64,000 nucleotides of DNA, taken from Ascarosepion bandense (taxonomy: Eukaryota > Mollusca > Cephalopoda > Sepiida > Sepiidae). Location: positions 2,335,501 to 2,399,500 of the forward strand of contig JBBBDQ010000225.1 in the NCBI GenBank assembly GCA_037127315.1, written 5' to 3'. The translations under genes were made by a program, and so were the position numbers. Positions 10,995-20,981 of this stretch are shown here, piece by piece. The first letter of the stretch is position 1. Every line of letters starts with the position of its first letter. Under the pieces are notes generated by a model, which was given only the letters and a program-made list of their open reading frames with translations, did not search any database and was not told where the DNA came from.

Positions 10995-13290
10995 TCCACT
11001 GAGAGAATAGAGGTCAGAATTTAGCCAGTGGGCTGCGCCGACCGTCTATATTATGAATAAACCTGATGAAATTCGTTTGCGCGGATTTTTCAACAGGTCT
11101 TAACAGTGCAATAAAGGATTACCACTACCCATTTCCCAGTCCAGAGGAAGTGTTCACAAGATTAAACGGCAGCAAATACTTTTCAAATATTGATCTAACC
11201 GAGACCTATTTACAGGTACTAGTAGATGAGGAAACCTCTAAGCTACTATGCATTAACACACACAAGGGATTGCATAGATTTCAAAGGCGAGCTTTCGGAA
11301 TTAAAGTAGCACTAGCGATTTTCCAACAAACAATGGATACAATGTTAGCTGGATTAGAATTCACCATGGTATATCTAGACGACATACTAATAAAGAGCGA
11401 TAGCGTGGAACAACATGCGAAACACATTCAGGAAGTGTTTATGCGAATACAAAGCTATGAATTAAAAGTTAAAGAACAAAGGTGCAACTTTTTCTTAAAA
11501 GCAATTAAATACCTAGGGCATATTCTAAACAAGAATGGAAGAAGGCCGGACCCGGGAAGAGCGGCAGCCATAAAGAATATGCCGGCCCCGAGAGATATCG
11601 CGGAACTACAAAGTTTCCTTGGATTGGTAAATTATTACCGGGAAATCATTGCCAATATGCATAAATTATGTGCTCCATTAAATGAATTACTAAAAAAAGA
11701 GAAAGAATGGAATTGGACAGCACAATGCCAAGAAGCATTTGAAGAAATTATTAAAACATTAACGTCAGACTTGTTTTTGACACACTATGATCCAAATTTA
11801 GAACTAATAATAGCGAGTGACGCGAGCTCGTATGGTGTAGGTGCATGCCTACTACACAAATTGTCAGACGGAAAGAAAAGATCTATTGAACACGCTTCTA
11901 GAACACTATTGACAGCGAAAAAACCTATTCACAGATCGGGAAAAAAGCTCTACGGATTGTATTTGCTGTAACCAGATTTCACAGGTACATTTATGGAAGA
12001 CATTTCACTCTGCAGACTGATCATAAACCGTTGTTGACAATCTTCAGTTCGAAGAAAGGTTTACCAACATATACAGAAAACAGGCTATTATGGTGGGGAA
12101 CCATATTACTTAACTACGACTTCAAATTGGAATACTTGCTTTCCAACAAGATTGGACACGCAGACGGGTTGTCAAGATTTGTGCCAAAGAATAATGAAGC
12201 ACTGGAAGACTCAGTAATAGATGCGCTACAATCAGAAGGTATGATGAGGACAGCACTTGAAAAAACAGTACGAGAGCTGCCAGTGACCTTATTAGAAATT
12301 AAGAACTAGGAAGAAAGGGACGACTTCATTAAAACTATAAAGAAAAAATAGAAGAAATAGACAGAAGTCTCTTCGACAGTTTTTCGCTTTGCGACAACGT
12401 ATTAATGAACAATGAGAGAGTCGTAATACCTAAGACACTAAAGAATTTTCATATGGGACATCCTGGAAAAATCGTATGAAGGCTTTAAGGAGAAGCTACG
12501 TTTATTGGAAGAACATGGATGAAGACATTATGCAATTGGTAGAAAAATGTAAGGGTTGCGCTCTAACTGCCAGGGCACTCCCAATGATACAAAAACCTTG
12601 GCCGAAAACTGATCGACCATGGTCGAGGATCCATGTAGATTATGCGGGATCTATAGACGGGTTTTATTATCTTATTTTCGCTATAAGAATCCAACGACAG
12701 AAAACACAATAAACTGCCTACATTAACTGTTCACAAGGTTTGGGGTAGTGGATTGTCTGGTAACAGACAATGGAACACGTCCACAGACTTCCAGGAGTTC
12801 TGTGAGATGTTTCAAGTTAATCACATAGAAACTTCACCGTATCACCCACGTTCAAATGGACAAGCTGAAAGATTTGTTGACACCCGAAAAAAGAGTTGAA
12901 AAAAGCATATGGTGTTCTCACAAAGAAAGCACTGCAACAGTTTCTACAGGTTTATAAGGTTACCCCAAATGATAACACACCATCAGGACTGTCACCAGCA
13001 AAGGTGATGTTTGCGAGAAAAATAAAATCGGTATTCGACAAATTACTCTCAAAGTAAAACACAAAACAGCCAACGTCATTCATACCAAAGAGGATTTTCA
13101 GACCAGGAGAAAGAGTATATTATAAAATGTTTAAAAATAATAGGTCCTACTATGAAAACGGTATGATAACTAATCGCATTGGGAATATGTTCTACATAAG
13201 TCTAGGTCCAGAATACACGCACAGAAGGCACATAAATCAAATAAGGAAAAGGTGGTTGGAGCAAACCAACACGCCACCGCAAGAATAAGA
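10995..13290 (+). pseudogene. Gyp1 pol: reverse transcriptase, RNase H, integrase (broken)
   Basis: The reverse transcriptase resumes near 11010 (QWAAPT) and runs open in 11066-11971. It shows VCADFSTGLN, the catalytic YLDD at residues 103-106 of that ORF, and an RNase H start with SDASSYGVGACL. A frameshift near 11940 moves RNase H into another frame; 12031-12309 carries the RNase H/connection (HADGLSRF). Stops follow. At 12476-12712 the integrase zinc-finger region continues as KCKGCALTARALP and DRPWSRIHVDYAG. The integrase core to about 13290 is in fragments. Typical of K02A2.6-like Gypsy pol, dead. Confidence 0.85.
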
Positions 13291-13432
13291 AACTAACTAT
13301 GGACACAATCTTTGATACGTTCGAGTTACAAAGACCCCAAGCAGTGCCTGAAAAAAAAAAAAAAAAAAAGAACCATAGATAATAAATAATAAAAGAAAGA
13401 GATATTAAAGCTCCCTACATAGAGAAAAAAAA

Positions 13433-13445
13433 TTTGGGAGTGGGG
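13433..13445 (+). promoter_or_regulatory. Gyp1 polypurine tract
   Basis: 'tttgggagtgggg' lies immediately before the 3' LTR start TGTCATGG at 13446. Such tracts prime plus-strand synthesis in LTR elements. Confidence 0.7.
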
Positions 13446-13733
13446 TGTCATGGTGGTATCACCAATTACAATGAATTGAACTCTTCCATCTACTACATAT
13501 ACTTCCCTTCACAAGAGCAGAAGAGTAGAATAGCGATAGGCAGAGATAGCCAAGACTGCTACCGTATTACCATTGCGAGTTCCAGTTCTAGTATTACTAC
13601 CTAACCAGTATTTATCGTTCTACTAACAGAGTACCAAGTATTTGTATTTTGCTGTATTTAATATATATTCTTATTTCCTATTTTGATTGTTGTTATATTA
13701 TTTCTTGCTGGACTCTTAACCGTGTCCACGACA
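13446..13733 (+). repeat. Gyp1 3' LTR (288 bp)
   Basis: Begins TGTCATGGTGG and ends CCACGACA, followed by TSD AATTC. It differs from the 5' LTR at several positions and by small indels, indicating an old insertion. Confidence 0.85.
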
Positions 13734-13738
13734 AATTC

Positions 13739-13981
13739 ATTATTATTAAGAATGACTGGTTGAATAAATAGAATATATCCATTCAGATTTTTGTTCACGC
13801 TGCTTCATAGATTTTATGTGGCATTTGAGTTTCACATGATTGTCTATTTGATGCTTGGAGTTTTACAAAACATTTTGCATTGTGCGTTTCAGAGAAAATT
13901 TATATAGTAGGGAGCTTATAAATTTCTCTTAGAATGGATTTATTGAAATCTAGTGGAACCAGATATAATCGGAGATTTTAT
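13739..13981. other. AT-rich spacer, nothing recognised
   Basis: Flank of Gyp1 up to the CR1-like tail. No ORF or repeat match was noticed. Confidence 0.5.
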
Positions 13982-14690
13982 TAATCATATAACCCCAAGC
14001 AAGGCGAGGCTGCCATTAATGAGCAGGGGCTTACAGTGAGAGAAAGGACTAGATACCGGTGGTATCGAAGAAGGATAAAAGATGAATGGTATTAAAGAAG
14101 ATAAAAGATGGTAGTTGACGTTGCAGTTAAATTCTTGGAGATTATAGCTGCCAGGGAAGCAAATAATTGAAAGGAGGTTCCATGTGCGAGAAGTGCGAAA
14201 AAAGAAACAATCGGAGTAGAAGAGCGGTAAAAGTTGAAATAGCATGTTTAAATTCATGTGGTCGAGGCACCAGGAAAACTGCTCGTCAGAACAGTTGCCA
14301 TGAAATTATTTGTAGAAAAAATGGAGCAAAACCATACTGCGTTAGTGAGAATGAAGTTGAGATGCTAAGTCAGGATTGATTGCATTGCAAATCCTTCTTT
14401 GGATTTTATTGAGAACCTCGAAATTAATAATAAGATCATCTGACCAGATATGACAACAGCATTCAATGCACGAACGAATGGTAGATTTATAAATGAGCAA
14501 CATGGATTCAGACGAGAAAAACTTACTGGCCTCTGGTCCGACACAGTAACTCAACCTCCCTGTCAGTAGATGCAGCTATAGATTCGATGTATTCGTTTCA
14601 CATCAGGTCGGTTGAAAAGATGAGGCCAAGGGCGTGCGGTGAATTGTTCTCCAGGAGACTAGCGTTATCCATTTTGATGGCTAGTAGGAA
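13982..14690 (-). pseudogene. CR1-like non-LTR reverse transcriptase C-terminus, frameshifted
   Basis: Minus-strand fragments follow the order seen in the C-terminus of CR1/Jockey-superfamily ORF2. NASLLENNSPHALGL lies near 14598-14680, KSTIRSCIECCCHIW in 14342-14554, then CFPGSYNLQEFNCNVN in 13985-14257. The 3' end is the family tail, complementary to 'aagcaaggcg' near 13995, shared with the arrays at 4.6 and 17 kb. Frames are broken between blocks, so it is a dead 5'-truncated copy. Confidence 0.75.
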
Positions 14691-14719
14691 AGCTTCTCTA
14701 TGGGGATGAAAAAAAGCAG

Positions 14720-15110
14720 TGAGAATAGTTAGGAAAAAGAAGAGATAAAGGAGAATAGCATACAAGAAAGAAAAGGGAGAACAAATGTGTGTCAACGAGA
14801 TGTTATGTCCGGTTCAATGGATTGAAATGTTTTTATGTTACATCTTGGCGATGTATCTAATTTCTACTCCCATCTAACTGATTCAACTTTCTTTATTTTT
14901 TATTGCAAAAATACTTTTTCACACCGGCTTGTTAACTTCTCTTTGTTTTGTAAATCGCTCTCTTTCATTGATTAGAATATAATTAACACTGAATCGCGTA
15001 ATTTGCCTTGTCTTTTTCCTTCAGTACAGGGTCAATTCTTTTTCTTATTCGTCAAAATTAGATTTCACACTGGATTGCGAAATTTGTAAACAATGAAGAG
15101 AAGAGAGTTG
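14720..15110 (-). repeat. Dispersed repeat family B, inverted partial copy
   Basis: Contains 'ctctttcattgattagaa', complementary to the conserved CCAATGAAA box, and 'ttattcgtcaaaattagatt', complementary to the 'ttgaccattagg' block. Same order as the inverted copy at 45.0-45.5 kb. Confidence 0.55.
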
Positions 15111-15126
15111 CTTTTAATTTCATATA

Positions 15127-15840
15127 TTCAGTACAAGATCAACAGATGGGCTATAAATAACAGCTTTAGATTTTCAAAAACCAAAACAAAATGTGTGCAT
15201 TCTTTTTTTTTTTTTTTTAATAAAAAAGCGATGTAATTGTCTAAGATTAGAACTCGGAGGGGAAGAAATCCAAATGGTAAACGAATATAAGTTCTTGGGA
15301 TAATTCTCGACAAGAAACTAACGTTTATTGTCTACCTCAAATATACGAGAACAAAATGCAATGAAACATTGCAACTCTTGAGAGTGGTAACCAAAAAAAA
15401 AAAAAAAAAAAAAAAAAAAATGAGGAGCGAACCGGAAAACGCTGTTCGAATTATACAGAAAATTAATTTCATCCAAGCTGGACTATGGAAACGTTATATA
15501 GCAATCTATAAGGAAATCATATCTCAACATACTTAATCCAATCTACCATGAAGGTTTGAGATTGGCACATAAAGAATTTAGAGCAACTCTATATAAATGT
15601 TTGTATGTAGAAGCAAACGAACTCCATCAAAATTTAAACAGAGCAAACTAGATTTACTATACTATATAAAGCTAAAACCAGTCCCTCTAATTCTGCATAC
15701 AATATCACATTCAATTCAAAATACAGAAAACTCTTCCAACAAAAAGAGAAACTATAAAAATCATTGGACACCGGATGGAACTCATAATTAAAAAAGCAGG
15801 AATAGTATTTCAGGATTATTGCATAATAATTAGATCCATA
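15127..15840 (+). pseudogene. Jockey-like non-LTR reverse transcriptase C-terminal part
   Basis: Plus-strand fragments read NRWAINNSFRFSKTKTKCVHF, then EYKFLGIILDKKLTF, SSKLDYGNVI and CLYVEANELHQ. These correspond to the thumb/connection of Jockey-type ORF2, which normally precedes an RNase H domain. Two homopolymer expansions (poly-T near 15207, poly-A at about 15393-15420) and stops break it. It appears to resume at 17955, with later insertions between. Confidence 0.7.
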
Positions 15841-15884
15841 CAAAACTAACCAATGCTTTTATCCACTTGGCCATGTGTCCTCAA

Positions 15885-15968
15885 AGGTCAGAGCGCACCA
15901 TGGCCAAAATGTGAATATGGTAATAAAGATGAGGACAACAGTTCGGACTATGTAAATAATAAAAGAAA
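15885..15968 (+). repeat. SINE-like family A, 3' fragment
   Basis: 'aataaagatgaggacaacag' and 'ttcggactatgtaaata' match the right arm of family A at 44.8 kb and 0.46 kb. Upstream part is not recognisable. Confidence 0.5.
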
Positions 15969-16107
15969 TTACTGGTTTGTTCTGCTGTTAAAAAATGGAA
16001 CTTTCAACAGAAGCATATACTTTGTGTTTGTTGGAAATTCTATGATAGTCATACTGTGACCACTGTTCCCATATAGTGGGTTGCTTATCTATTATTTTTC
16101 TGTTAGT

Positions 16108-16780
16108 AGTGGGAGTCCGTTCTAGAGAAGCATAGTTGTATATTGTTGCAGGTTAACAGAATTTGGCCTTGTGGTAGATAGCCCACTATAAGTCATAAAA
16201 TGATTACAAATCAAGAAAAGCAAATTGAGTTGAAAATAACATTTTTATATATACACATATCAATTAAGGTTTTTACAGTTAAAGTAATACTTGAATATAG
16301 GTCCAATAGAGCTTAAATGTTCATGGCAAATAATAAGCTGAAAAAGAATTAAGGGGAGCGTGTAAGTGAGTAATGTCTTTGATGTAGTCGCTCCTTAGGT
16401 CAGTAAGTAGTTTTGAGACAGGGGAGAAGGAAAGAGGCAAGCATAGTAGCCACTTGACTTAGGTCAAGGGGATATTGATTTCACTCTTCTCCTGGTGGTC
16501 TGCCTGCTGGGGTCTGTCTGTATCTGCTTTTTATATCTGCTTTTTGGATCACAGCAGCTCATTTGGGATTTCACACTTGTATTTGATTCTGAGCTTCCCA
16601 TTGGCTGATAAATAAAATTCGCGTAGGCTCGTAAAATGGAAATTTAATATTCGATTAATTTTTATTTTTCAACCGGAACATCTGTGCAAACCCGGATGCG
16701 CATCGTCGAGTTTTGGTCATTTGCTTTTTGGTCGTGAAAGCGCTAACATCCAGTCCATCGCTTTTGCTCGGTATCACCAC
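16108..16780 (+). mobile_element. MITE-like family E, copy 1
   Basis: Nearly collinear with 42457-43169, sharing 'tagatagcccactataagtc', 'ggtcagtaagtagttttgag', 'ataaataaaattcgcg' and the end 'cggtatcaccac'. No ORF. The left boundary is taken by comparison; no clear TSD is seen at this copy. Confidence 0.65.
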
Positions 16781-16983
16781 ACCCACAATGCCCATTTGAC
16801 CAACTGTAGAATTCAGGAACTTTAGGGGCTGGAATTTCTCCCTGAACCTGCCTTGAGTTCAGTTCTCGCATAATCAGATTGCCATTTTTCCAGGCCATGT
16901 CTCATTTCTTTCATTGATAATTTTTATCAATGTGGATAAAGTTGAAAATGAGTGGAGAGTGGGTTCTGCCTCTAAACCAGCTT

Positions 16984-17953
16984 CAAACAAAAGTGATGTG
17001 TATGAACAGGTGAAGAGGCTCATCCCTTGTTTCCTGGTTAGGATGTGGTTTCCGGTTTTTCTCTTTTCCAATCTTTTCACTCTTTTTTTTATTTTATTTT
17101 ATTTTTTTTCAATTGGAGTAGATAGACTGAACTATCGCCCGGTTCACACTCCACCCACGTCTATTGAACAGGTGAAGAGGCTCATCCCTTGTTTCCTGGT
17201 TAGGATGTGGTTTCTGGTTTTTCTCTTTTCCAATCTTTTCACTCTTTTTTTTATTTTATTTTTTTCAATTGGAGTAGATAGACTGAACTATCGCCCGGTT
17301 TACACTCCACCCACGTCTATTGAACAGGTGAAGAGGCTCATCCCTTGTTTCCTGGTTAGGATGTGGTTTCCGGTTTTTCTCTTTTCCAATCTTTTCACTC
17401 TTTTTTTTTATTTATTTTTTTCAATTGGAGTAGATAGACTGAACTATCGCCCGGCTTACACTCCAGCCACGTCTATTGAACAGGTGAAGAGGCTCATCCC
17501 TTGTTTCCTGGTTAGGATGTGGTTTCCAGTTTTTCTCTTTTCCAATCTTTTCACTCTTTTTTTAAAATTTTTTAAAATTTTTTTCAATTGGAGTAGATAG
17601 ACTGAACTATCGCCCGGTTCACACTCCACCCACGTCTATTGAACAGGTGTAGAGGCTCATCCCTTGTTTCTTGGTTAGGATGTGGTTTCCGGTTTTCTCT
17701 TTTTCAATCTTTTCACTCTTTTTTTTATTTTATTTTATTTTTTTCTATTGGAGTAGATAGACTGAACTATCACCCGGTTCACACTACACCCACGTCTATT
17801 GAACAGGTGAAGAGGCTCATCTGTTGTTTCCTGTTTAGGATGTGGTTTCCGGTTTTCTCTTTTCCAATTTTTTCTCTCTTACGTAGCCCCCTGCGCATCA
17901 GTGGCGTTTTCGCCTTGTTTGGGGTGATATGATTAAAAAAAAAAAAAATCTCA
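16984..17953 (+). mobile_element. CR1-like non-LTR 3' end with six tandem ~160-bp units
   Basis: Six units anchored on 'gaacaggtgaagaggctcat' near 17004, 17166, 17322, 17478, 17641 and 17802. They are followed by the family tail ('catcagtggcgttttcgcct', 'ggggtgatatgatt') and poly-A ending at 17948. The plus-strand frame stays open through four units (16914-17600) and again to the end in 17639-17932, finishing ...SGVFALFGVI. This C-terminus equals that in the minus array at 4.6 kb. It is inserted in a Jockey-like relic. Confidence 0.75.
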
Positions 17954-17954
17954 A

Positions 17955-18310
17955 TCATACCAAATATACCATCTTGGACCATATGGATACCGGAAATAAA
18001 TCTAAAATTATACAAACATCATAAAACAAAAAAAAAAAAATAACATCCAATTATATTCCAAAAATAATTAGAAAAGATTAAAATCAATTACCTCACACAC
18101 TCATACATCTTCGCAGATAGATCAAGATACAAAAATTAAACAAGATGTGCAAGAGTGTATAATGTATATATGTGCAAGAAAATAAAAAAGGAACGACTGC
18201 CAAAAGAAACCTCAATTGTCAATGGAGTGAAATAAACCTAGTGATCGACTTTGTCTGTAGCCTCAGGACTACAGACTTTGACCCGGAGTGGTAGCATCTA
18301 TTAGAGTTCC
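17955..18310 (+). pseudogene. Jockey-like RNase H region (continuation of 15127-15840)
   Basis: Broken plus-strand frames suggest IPNIPSWTIWIPEI followed by an RNase H start (THIFADRSRYK) and RLPKETSIVNGVK. That is the order expected after the Jockey thumb. Similarity is weak and has frameshifts. The split from the upstream part is explained by insertion of family A, family E and the CR1 array. Confidence 0.5.
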
Positions 18311-18365
18311 AGCTATAGGCAAATAATGAAACTCCAAGAAAAACAAAATACTATGAAAGTATAAA

Positions 18366-18398
18366 AATACGTTTTTATAGTAAAATTACCAGCAATAC
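18366..18398 (+). repeat. Left part of ~30-bp minisatellite split by Gyp2
   Basis: 'ttttatagtaaaattacc' followed by 'agcaatac' repeats in degenerate form at 27861-28015 on the other side of Gyp2. The Gyp2 TSD AATAC is part of the unit. Confidence 0.6.
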
Positions 18399-18534
18399 TG
18401 TTATGATGTATATAGCTCCGAAAACATGGATACGAAATGGCCCCATAAAAGTGAAGCCGGTTCTGTAGGCTTACCTCCCTTAGATAAACAATAAAGGCAC
18501 TTCCTTTACTAGATAGCTAGTGTGTTCACGTGTT

Positions 18535-20391
18535 GTCTTGGCCCGCCGTTTGCAGGCTGTCCTCCCTAGTCTGATTGGCCCCGAGCAGACTTGTGCTGTG
18601 AAGGGCAGGACTATCCAGGACAACCTTCATTTGGTACGCCTGATCATCGAGACAACCGACACTGAAGCCGCGCTGATCAATTTGGATCAGTCCAAGGCAT
18701 TCGATAGGGTTGACCATCGGTTTTTGGAGTCTGTCCTTTCCGCCGCCGGTTTCGGGCCGTACTTTCGCTCTTGGATCCGACTGCTGTATGAGTCCCCCGG
18801 TGCGCTGGTGGAAATGAATGGGGTAAGATCGAAGTCCTTCACATTATCTCGCTCCATTCGTCAAGGTTGTCCACTTTCGCCTCTGCTGTACGTTCTTGCG
18901 TTGGAGCATTTCCTCCGCAAGTTAAAGGCGAATCCGGTCCTTCGCGGAATTTCCCTACCTGATGCTACCACCTCGGCCAGGTACTCCGCCTATGCTGACG
19001 ACGTTTCGGTTTTTGTGTCGAGCAAAGCCGAAATTGACGAAGTTAGCAAAGAGATCAGATGTTATGAGACGGTGACAGGGGCCAAGATCAATCGCGATAA
19101 GTCTGCGGGCTTGCGATTGGGTGCGTGGAAGGGAGTTTCTCTTCCCGGACCTTTCCTCTGGACGGACGGGCCGATCAAGATTCTCGGCGTCTTCTTCGGT
19201 CCTGATCTCCAGTTGGAAATGAATTGGTCGGAGATTCGAGAGAAGGCCGAGGGCGCAGCTCGTCTGTGGACTCGGAGGAAGCTCTCCTTAAAGGGGAGGG
19301 CGGAAGTATGTGCCTCACACATCTACCCGATTCTCCTTTACCGACTCTCGGTACTTCCTCTCCCGTGTGCCATTCGTTTGGGTTTAATTCAGCTCTTGTT
19401 CTCCTTCCTTTGGGGAGGAGGCAAGGCTCCCAAGCTGCGTCGCGAGATCTGTTGCCTTCATCCGTCTGAGGGCGGTCTGGGCATGCCTAGCGTTGAGATT
19501 CGTCAACACACGCTTCGCATTAGATTCCTGGATCGAATGTGTATGCTGGAGGATGAGAACGGCGCCCTCGTTAAAGAGGACGTCCATAAAAACTTTCCAT
19601 CCTTGAGAAGTGTGCATTTGTCGGAGGAGGAGGCCGGCCTTACTCCTCGTGGCGAGTGCTCCTTCTATAAAGAATGTCGTTTGGCTCTCCAGTTTCTCTT
19701 ACGGGCTACGGATGGCCTCTCCAACGCCCAAGCGTTGTCTCTTAGGGCATTATATCGGGTGTTAGTTAGGGGGGCCGTTCAAGATGAACTGATAGGCGAG
19801 CTCGGGCTTACGAAGCAGGAGGCTCGCTCGATATGGCCTTGGGCGCCTGGGTTGAAATGTCTCACTAACGATGAGGCATCACTCACCTGGCTGATGATTC
19901 GGAAGGCTCTCTGGGTAGGCAAGAAGCTTCGTGCAGTGGGCCTAAGACCGAAATCAACCTGCGTGCGTTGTAGGCTGTCGGCGGAAACCGTCGATCGCGC
20001 CTTCTTCCACTGCAGTGTTGTTGCTCCGTTGTGCAAGTTTCTTGAAGATCTCATGTTTCGTATGCTGCATGGAAAGTTCTTTGTCCTTGAGGCTAGTTCT
20101 GTTTGTAGCAATGTCGTACCTCCGTTATCTAAGGCTGAGCACTACGTGCTCTTTTGCTTGCTAGGTGTTATACGAGTCGTGATTTGGACGACGCGACAGA
20201 AGGAATTCTATGGTGATGAGAAGTTTACCTCTTCCCAACTGATCTTGTTCTTTAAGCATCAGCTTAAAGTCAAGATCAGGACGGAAAGGAAACGACTCAC
20301 TCCATCTGAATTTGGCAAAAGGTGGGTGAGTCTTGCGCGTTTCTGTCGAGTGAAAGGTGCTGACCTGGAGTGGTTGTTTGATGCTGGTTAG
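18535..20391 (+). CDS. Tx1-like ORF2 fragment, reverse transcriptase to C-terminus
   Basis: Open for about 618 codons with no stop. The frame runs from the truncation point; the ATG at 18520 lies in the flanking LTR and is fortuitous. Motifs, counting from that ATG: LDQSKAFDRVDH (55-66), SIRQGCPLSPLLY (112-124), catalytic YADD (158-161), a Tx1/L1-type FLWGGGKAPKLRREICC stretch, and a C-terminal cysteine/histidine cluster CVRC...FFHC. The product would copy element RNA into DNA at a nicked target, but without its endonuclease and N-terminus it should not act alone. Base composition is clearly more GC-rich than the surroundings. Confidence 0.88.
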   Translation, partial: VLARRLQAVLPSLIGPEQTCAVKGRTIQDNLHLVRLIIETTDTEAALINLDQSKAFDRVDHRFLESVLSAAGFGPYFRSWIRLLYESPGALVEMNGVRSKSFTLSRSIRQGCPLSPLLYVLALEHFLRKLKANPVLRGISLPDATTSARYSAYADDVSVFVSSKAEIDEVSKEIRCYETVTGAKINRDKSAGLRLGAWKGVSLPGPFLWTDGPIKILGVFFGPDLQLEMNWSEIREKAEGAARLWTRRKLSLKGRAEVCASHIYPILLYRLSVLPLPCAIRLGLIQLLFSFLWGGGKAPKLRREICCLHPSEGGLGMPSVEIRQHTLRIRFLDRMCMLEDENGALVKEDVHKNFPSLRSVHLSEEEAGLTPRGECSFYKECRLALQFLLRATDGLSNAQALSLRALYRVLVRGAVQDELIGELGLTKQEARSIWPWAPGLKCLTNDEASLTWLMIRKALWVGKKLRAVGLRPKSTCVRCRLSAETVDRAFFHCSVVAPLCKFLEDLMFRMLHGKFFVLEASSVCSNVVPPLSKAEHYVLFCLLGVIRVVIWTTRQKEFYGDEKFTSSQLILFFKHQLKVKIRTERKRLTPSEFGKRWVSLARFCRVKGADLEWLFDAG

Positions 20392-20753
20392 GCATCAGGA
20401 TATTGCTTTTATTACTAATACAATTTTGTTTGGTTTCTTGTAAATATCGTACTTTCATTGTATAAAATCATTGGGGATATTTTAAAAGTTGTTATTATCT
20501 GACCATGCCCTCCACTGAAAATTGTACATATGGGAGTTAAGTAGGATTTCATAGAGCAGCCGAGGTATTATGGTGGACGTGGTAAGAAAGGTAAATAAAA
20601 ATGTGGTATTATGGTGTCAGGTTTATTATAAGTGTGTCAGGGTCAACGAAAGTGGATAGCTAAGTTAAACTAGGACAGATGATGACCAGCCTTCCCCATC
20701 CCCGTATTAGGCCTTGTGCCATATTTTTTGTATTTTTATACAAGAATAAATAA
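18535..20753 (+). mobile_element. Tx1-a: 5'-truncated Tx1/L1-like non-LTR retrotransposon
   Basis: Flanked by a perfect 14-bp TSD TGTGTTCACGTGTT at 18521-18534 and 20754-20767, the mark of target-primed reverse transcription. It contains one long open frame and a 3' UTR ending 'gccttgtgcc...caagaataaa', which also ends the copy at 36.8 kb. The 5' truncation removes ORF1, the endonuclease and the start of reverse transcriptase. The intact frame and perfect TSD point to a fairly recent insertion. Confidence 0.9.
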
Positions 20754-20799
20754 TGTGTTCACGTGTTATTCATTATCGCTCGCCATCGGCGCCAAAACA

Positions 20800-20808
20800 T
20801 GGTATCAG
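20800..20808 (+). promoter_or_regulatory. Gyp2 primer-binding site (left half, split by Gyp3)
   Basis: TGGTATCAG directly follows the LTR end. It resumes as ATCAGAGTGGG at 24801, so the original was TGGTATCAGAGTGGG. This resembles the classical initiator-Met tRNA primer site (TGGTATCAGAGC). Confidence 0.75.
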
Positions 20809-20952
20809 TGAAATGAGTTGACAAGACTGGTTTTCCTTAACAAGGATTTAATCAACAAAACATTTCCTGACTAAGCAATTCGTCAACTGACGAATGCAAG
20901 TAAGGGAAGTAATTACACTAACAAAATGCCAAGGGCAGATAAGTATAGTACA
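20809..20952 (-). repeat. Gyp3 3' LTR (144 bp)
   Basis: By eye base-for-base identical to the LTR at 24657-24800. Contains an internal palindrome 'attcgtcaactgacgaat' (8-bp stem, 2-base loop). Confidence 0.92.
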
Positions 20953-20981
20953 TTCTCCCCCTCCTTTTTTTTTTTTTTTTT
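20953..20981 (-). promoter_or_regulatory. Gyp3 polypurine tract
   Basis: On the minus strand a run of A followed by GGAGGGGGAGAA abuts the LTR start TGTACTATAC. It lies directly after the pol stop codon. Confidence 0.85.

Larger units (their letters stand above)
4557..13733 (+). mobile_element. Gyp1: decayed full-length Ty3/Gypsy LTR retrotransposon with nested insertions
   Basis: The 5' LTR starts at 4557 (TGTCATGGTGGCATCACC), the 3' LTR is 13446-13733, and the 5-bp TSD AATTC lies at 4552-4556 and 13734-13738. Order is LTR, primer site, gag with zinc knuckles, protease, reverse transcriptase, RNase H, integrase, polypurine tract, LTR. The pol resembles K02A2.6/Mag-type invertebrate Gypsy elements. 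All reading frames are broken. Two foreign blocks sit inside: a CR1-like tandem array in the 5' LTR (about 4616-6258) and an LTR-like block in pol (8899 to roughly 10.3-11.0 kb). Confidence 0.85.
18399..20799 (+). repeat. Gyp2 5' LTR (168 bp), interrupted
   Basis: 18399-18534 plus 20768-20799 match the 3' LTR, apart from an 18-bp indel ('gtgaagccggttctgtag'). It ends 'cgccatcggcgccaaaaca'. The interruption is flanked by a 14-bp duplication of LTR sequence. Confidence 0.85.

Noticed and set aside
10537..10999. Overlapping ORFs on both strands (81 and 150 codons)
   Set aside because: No recognisable motif; probably chance frames in a GC-richer insertion.
16914..17600. 228-codon plus-strand ORF with ~52-residue repeats, looking like a repetitive membrane protein
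   Set aside because: It is the CR1-like tandem array; the same repeat occurs in two other insertions next to a poly-A tail.
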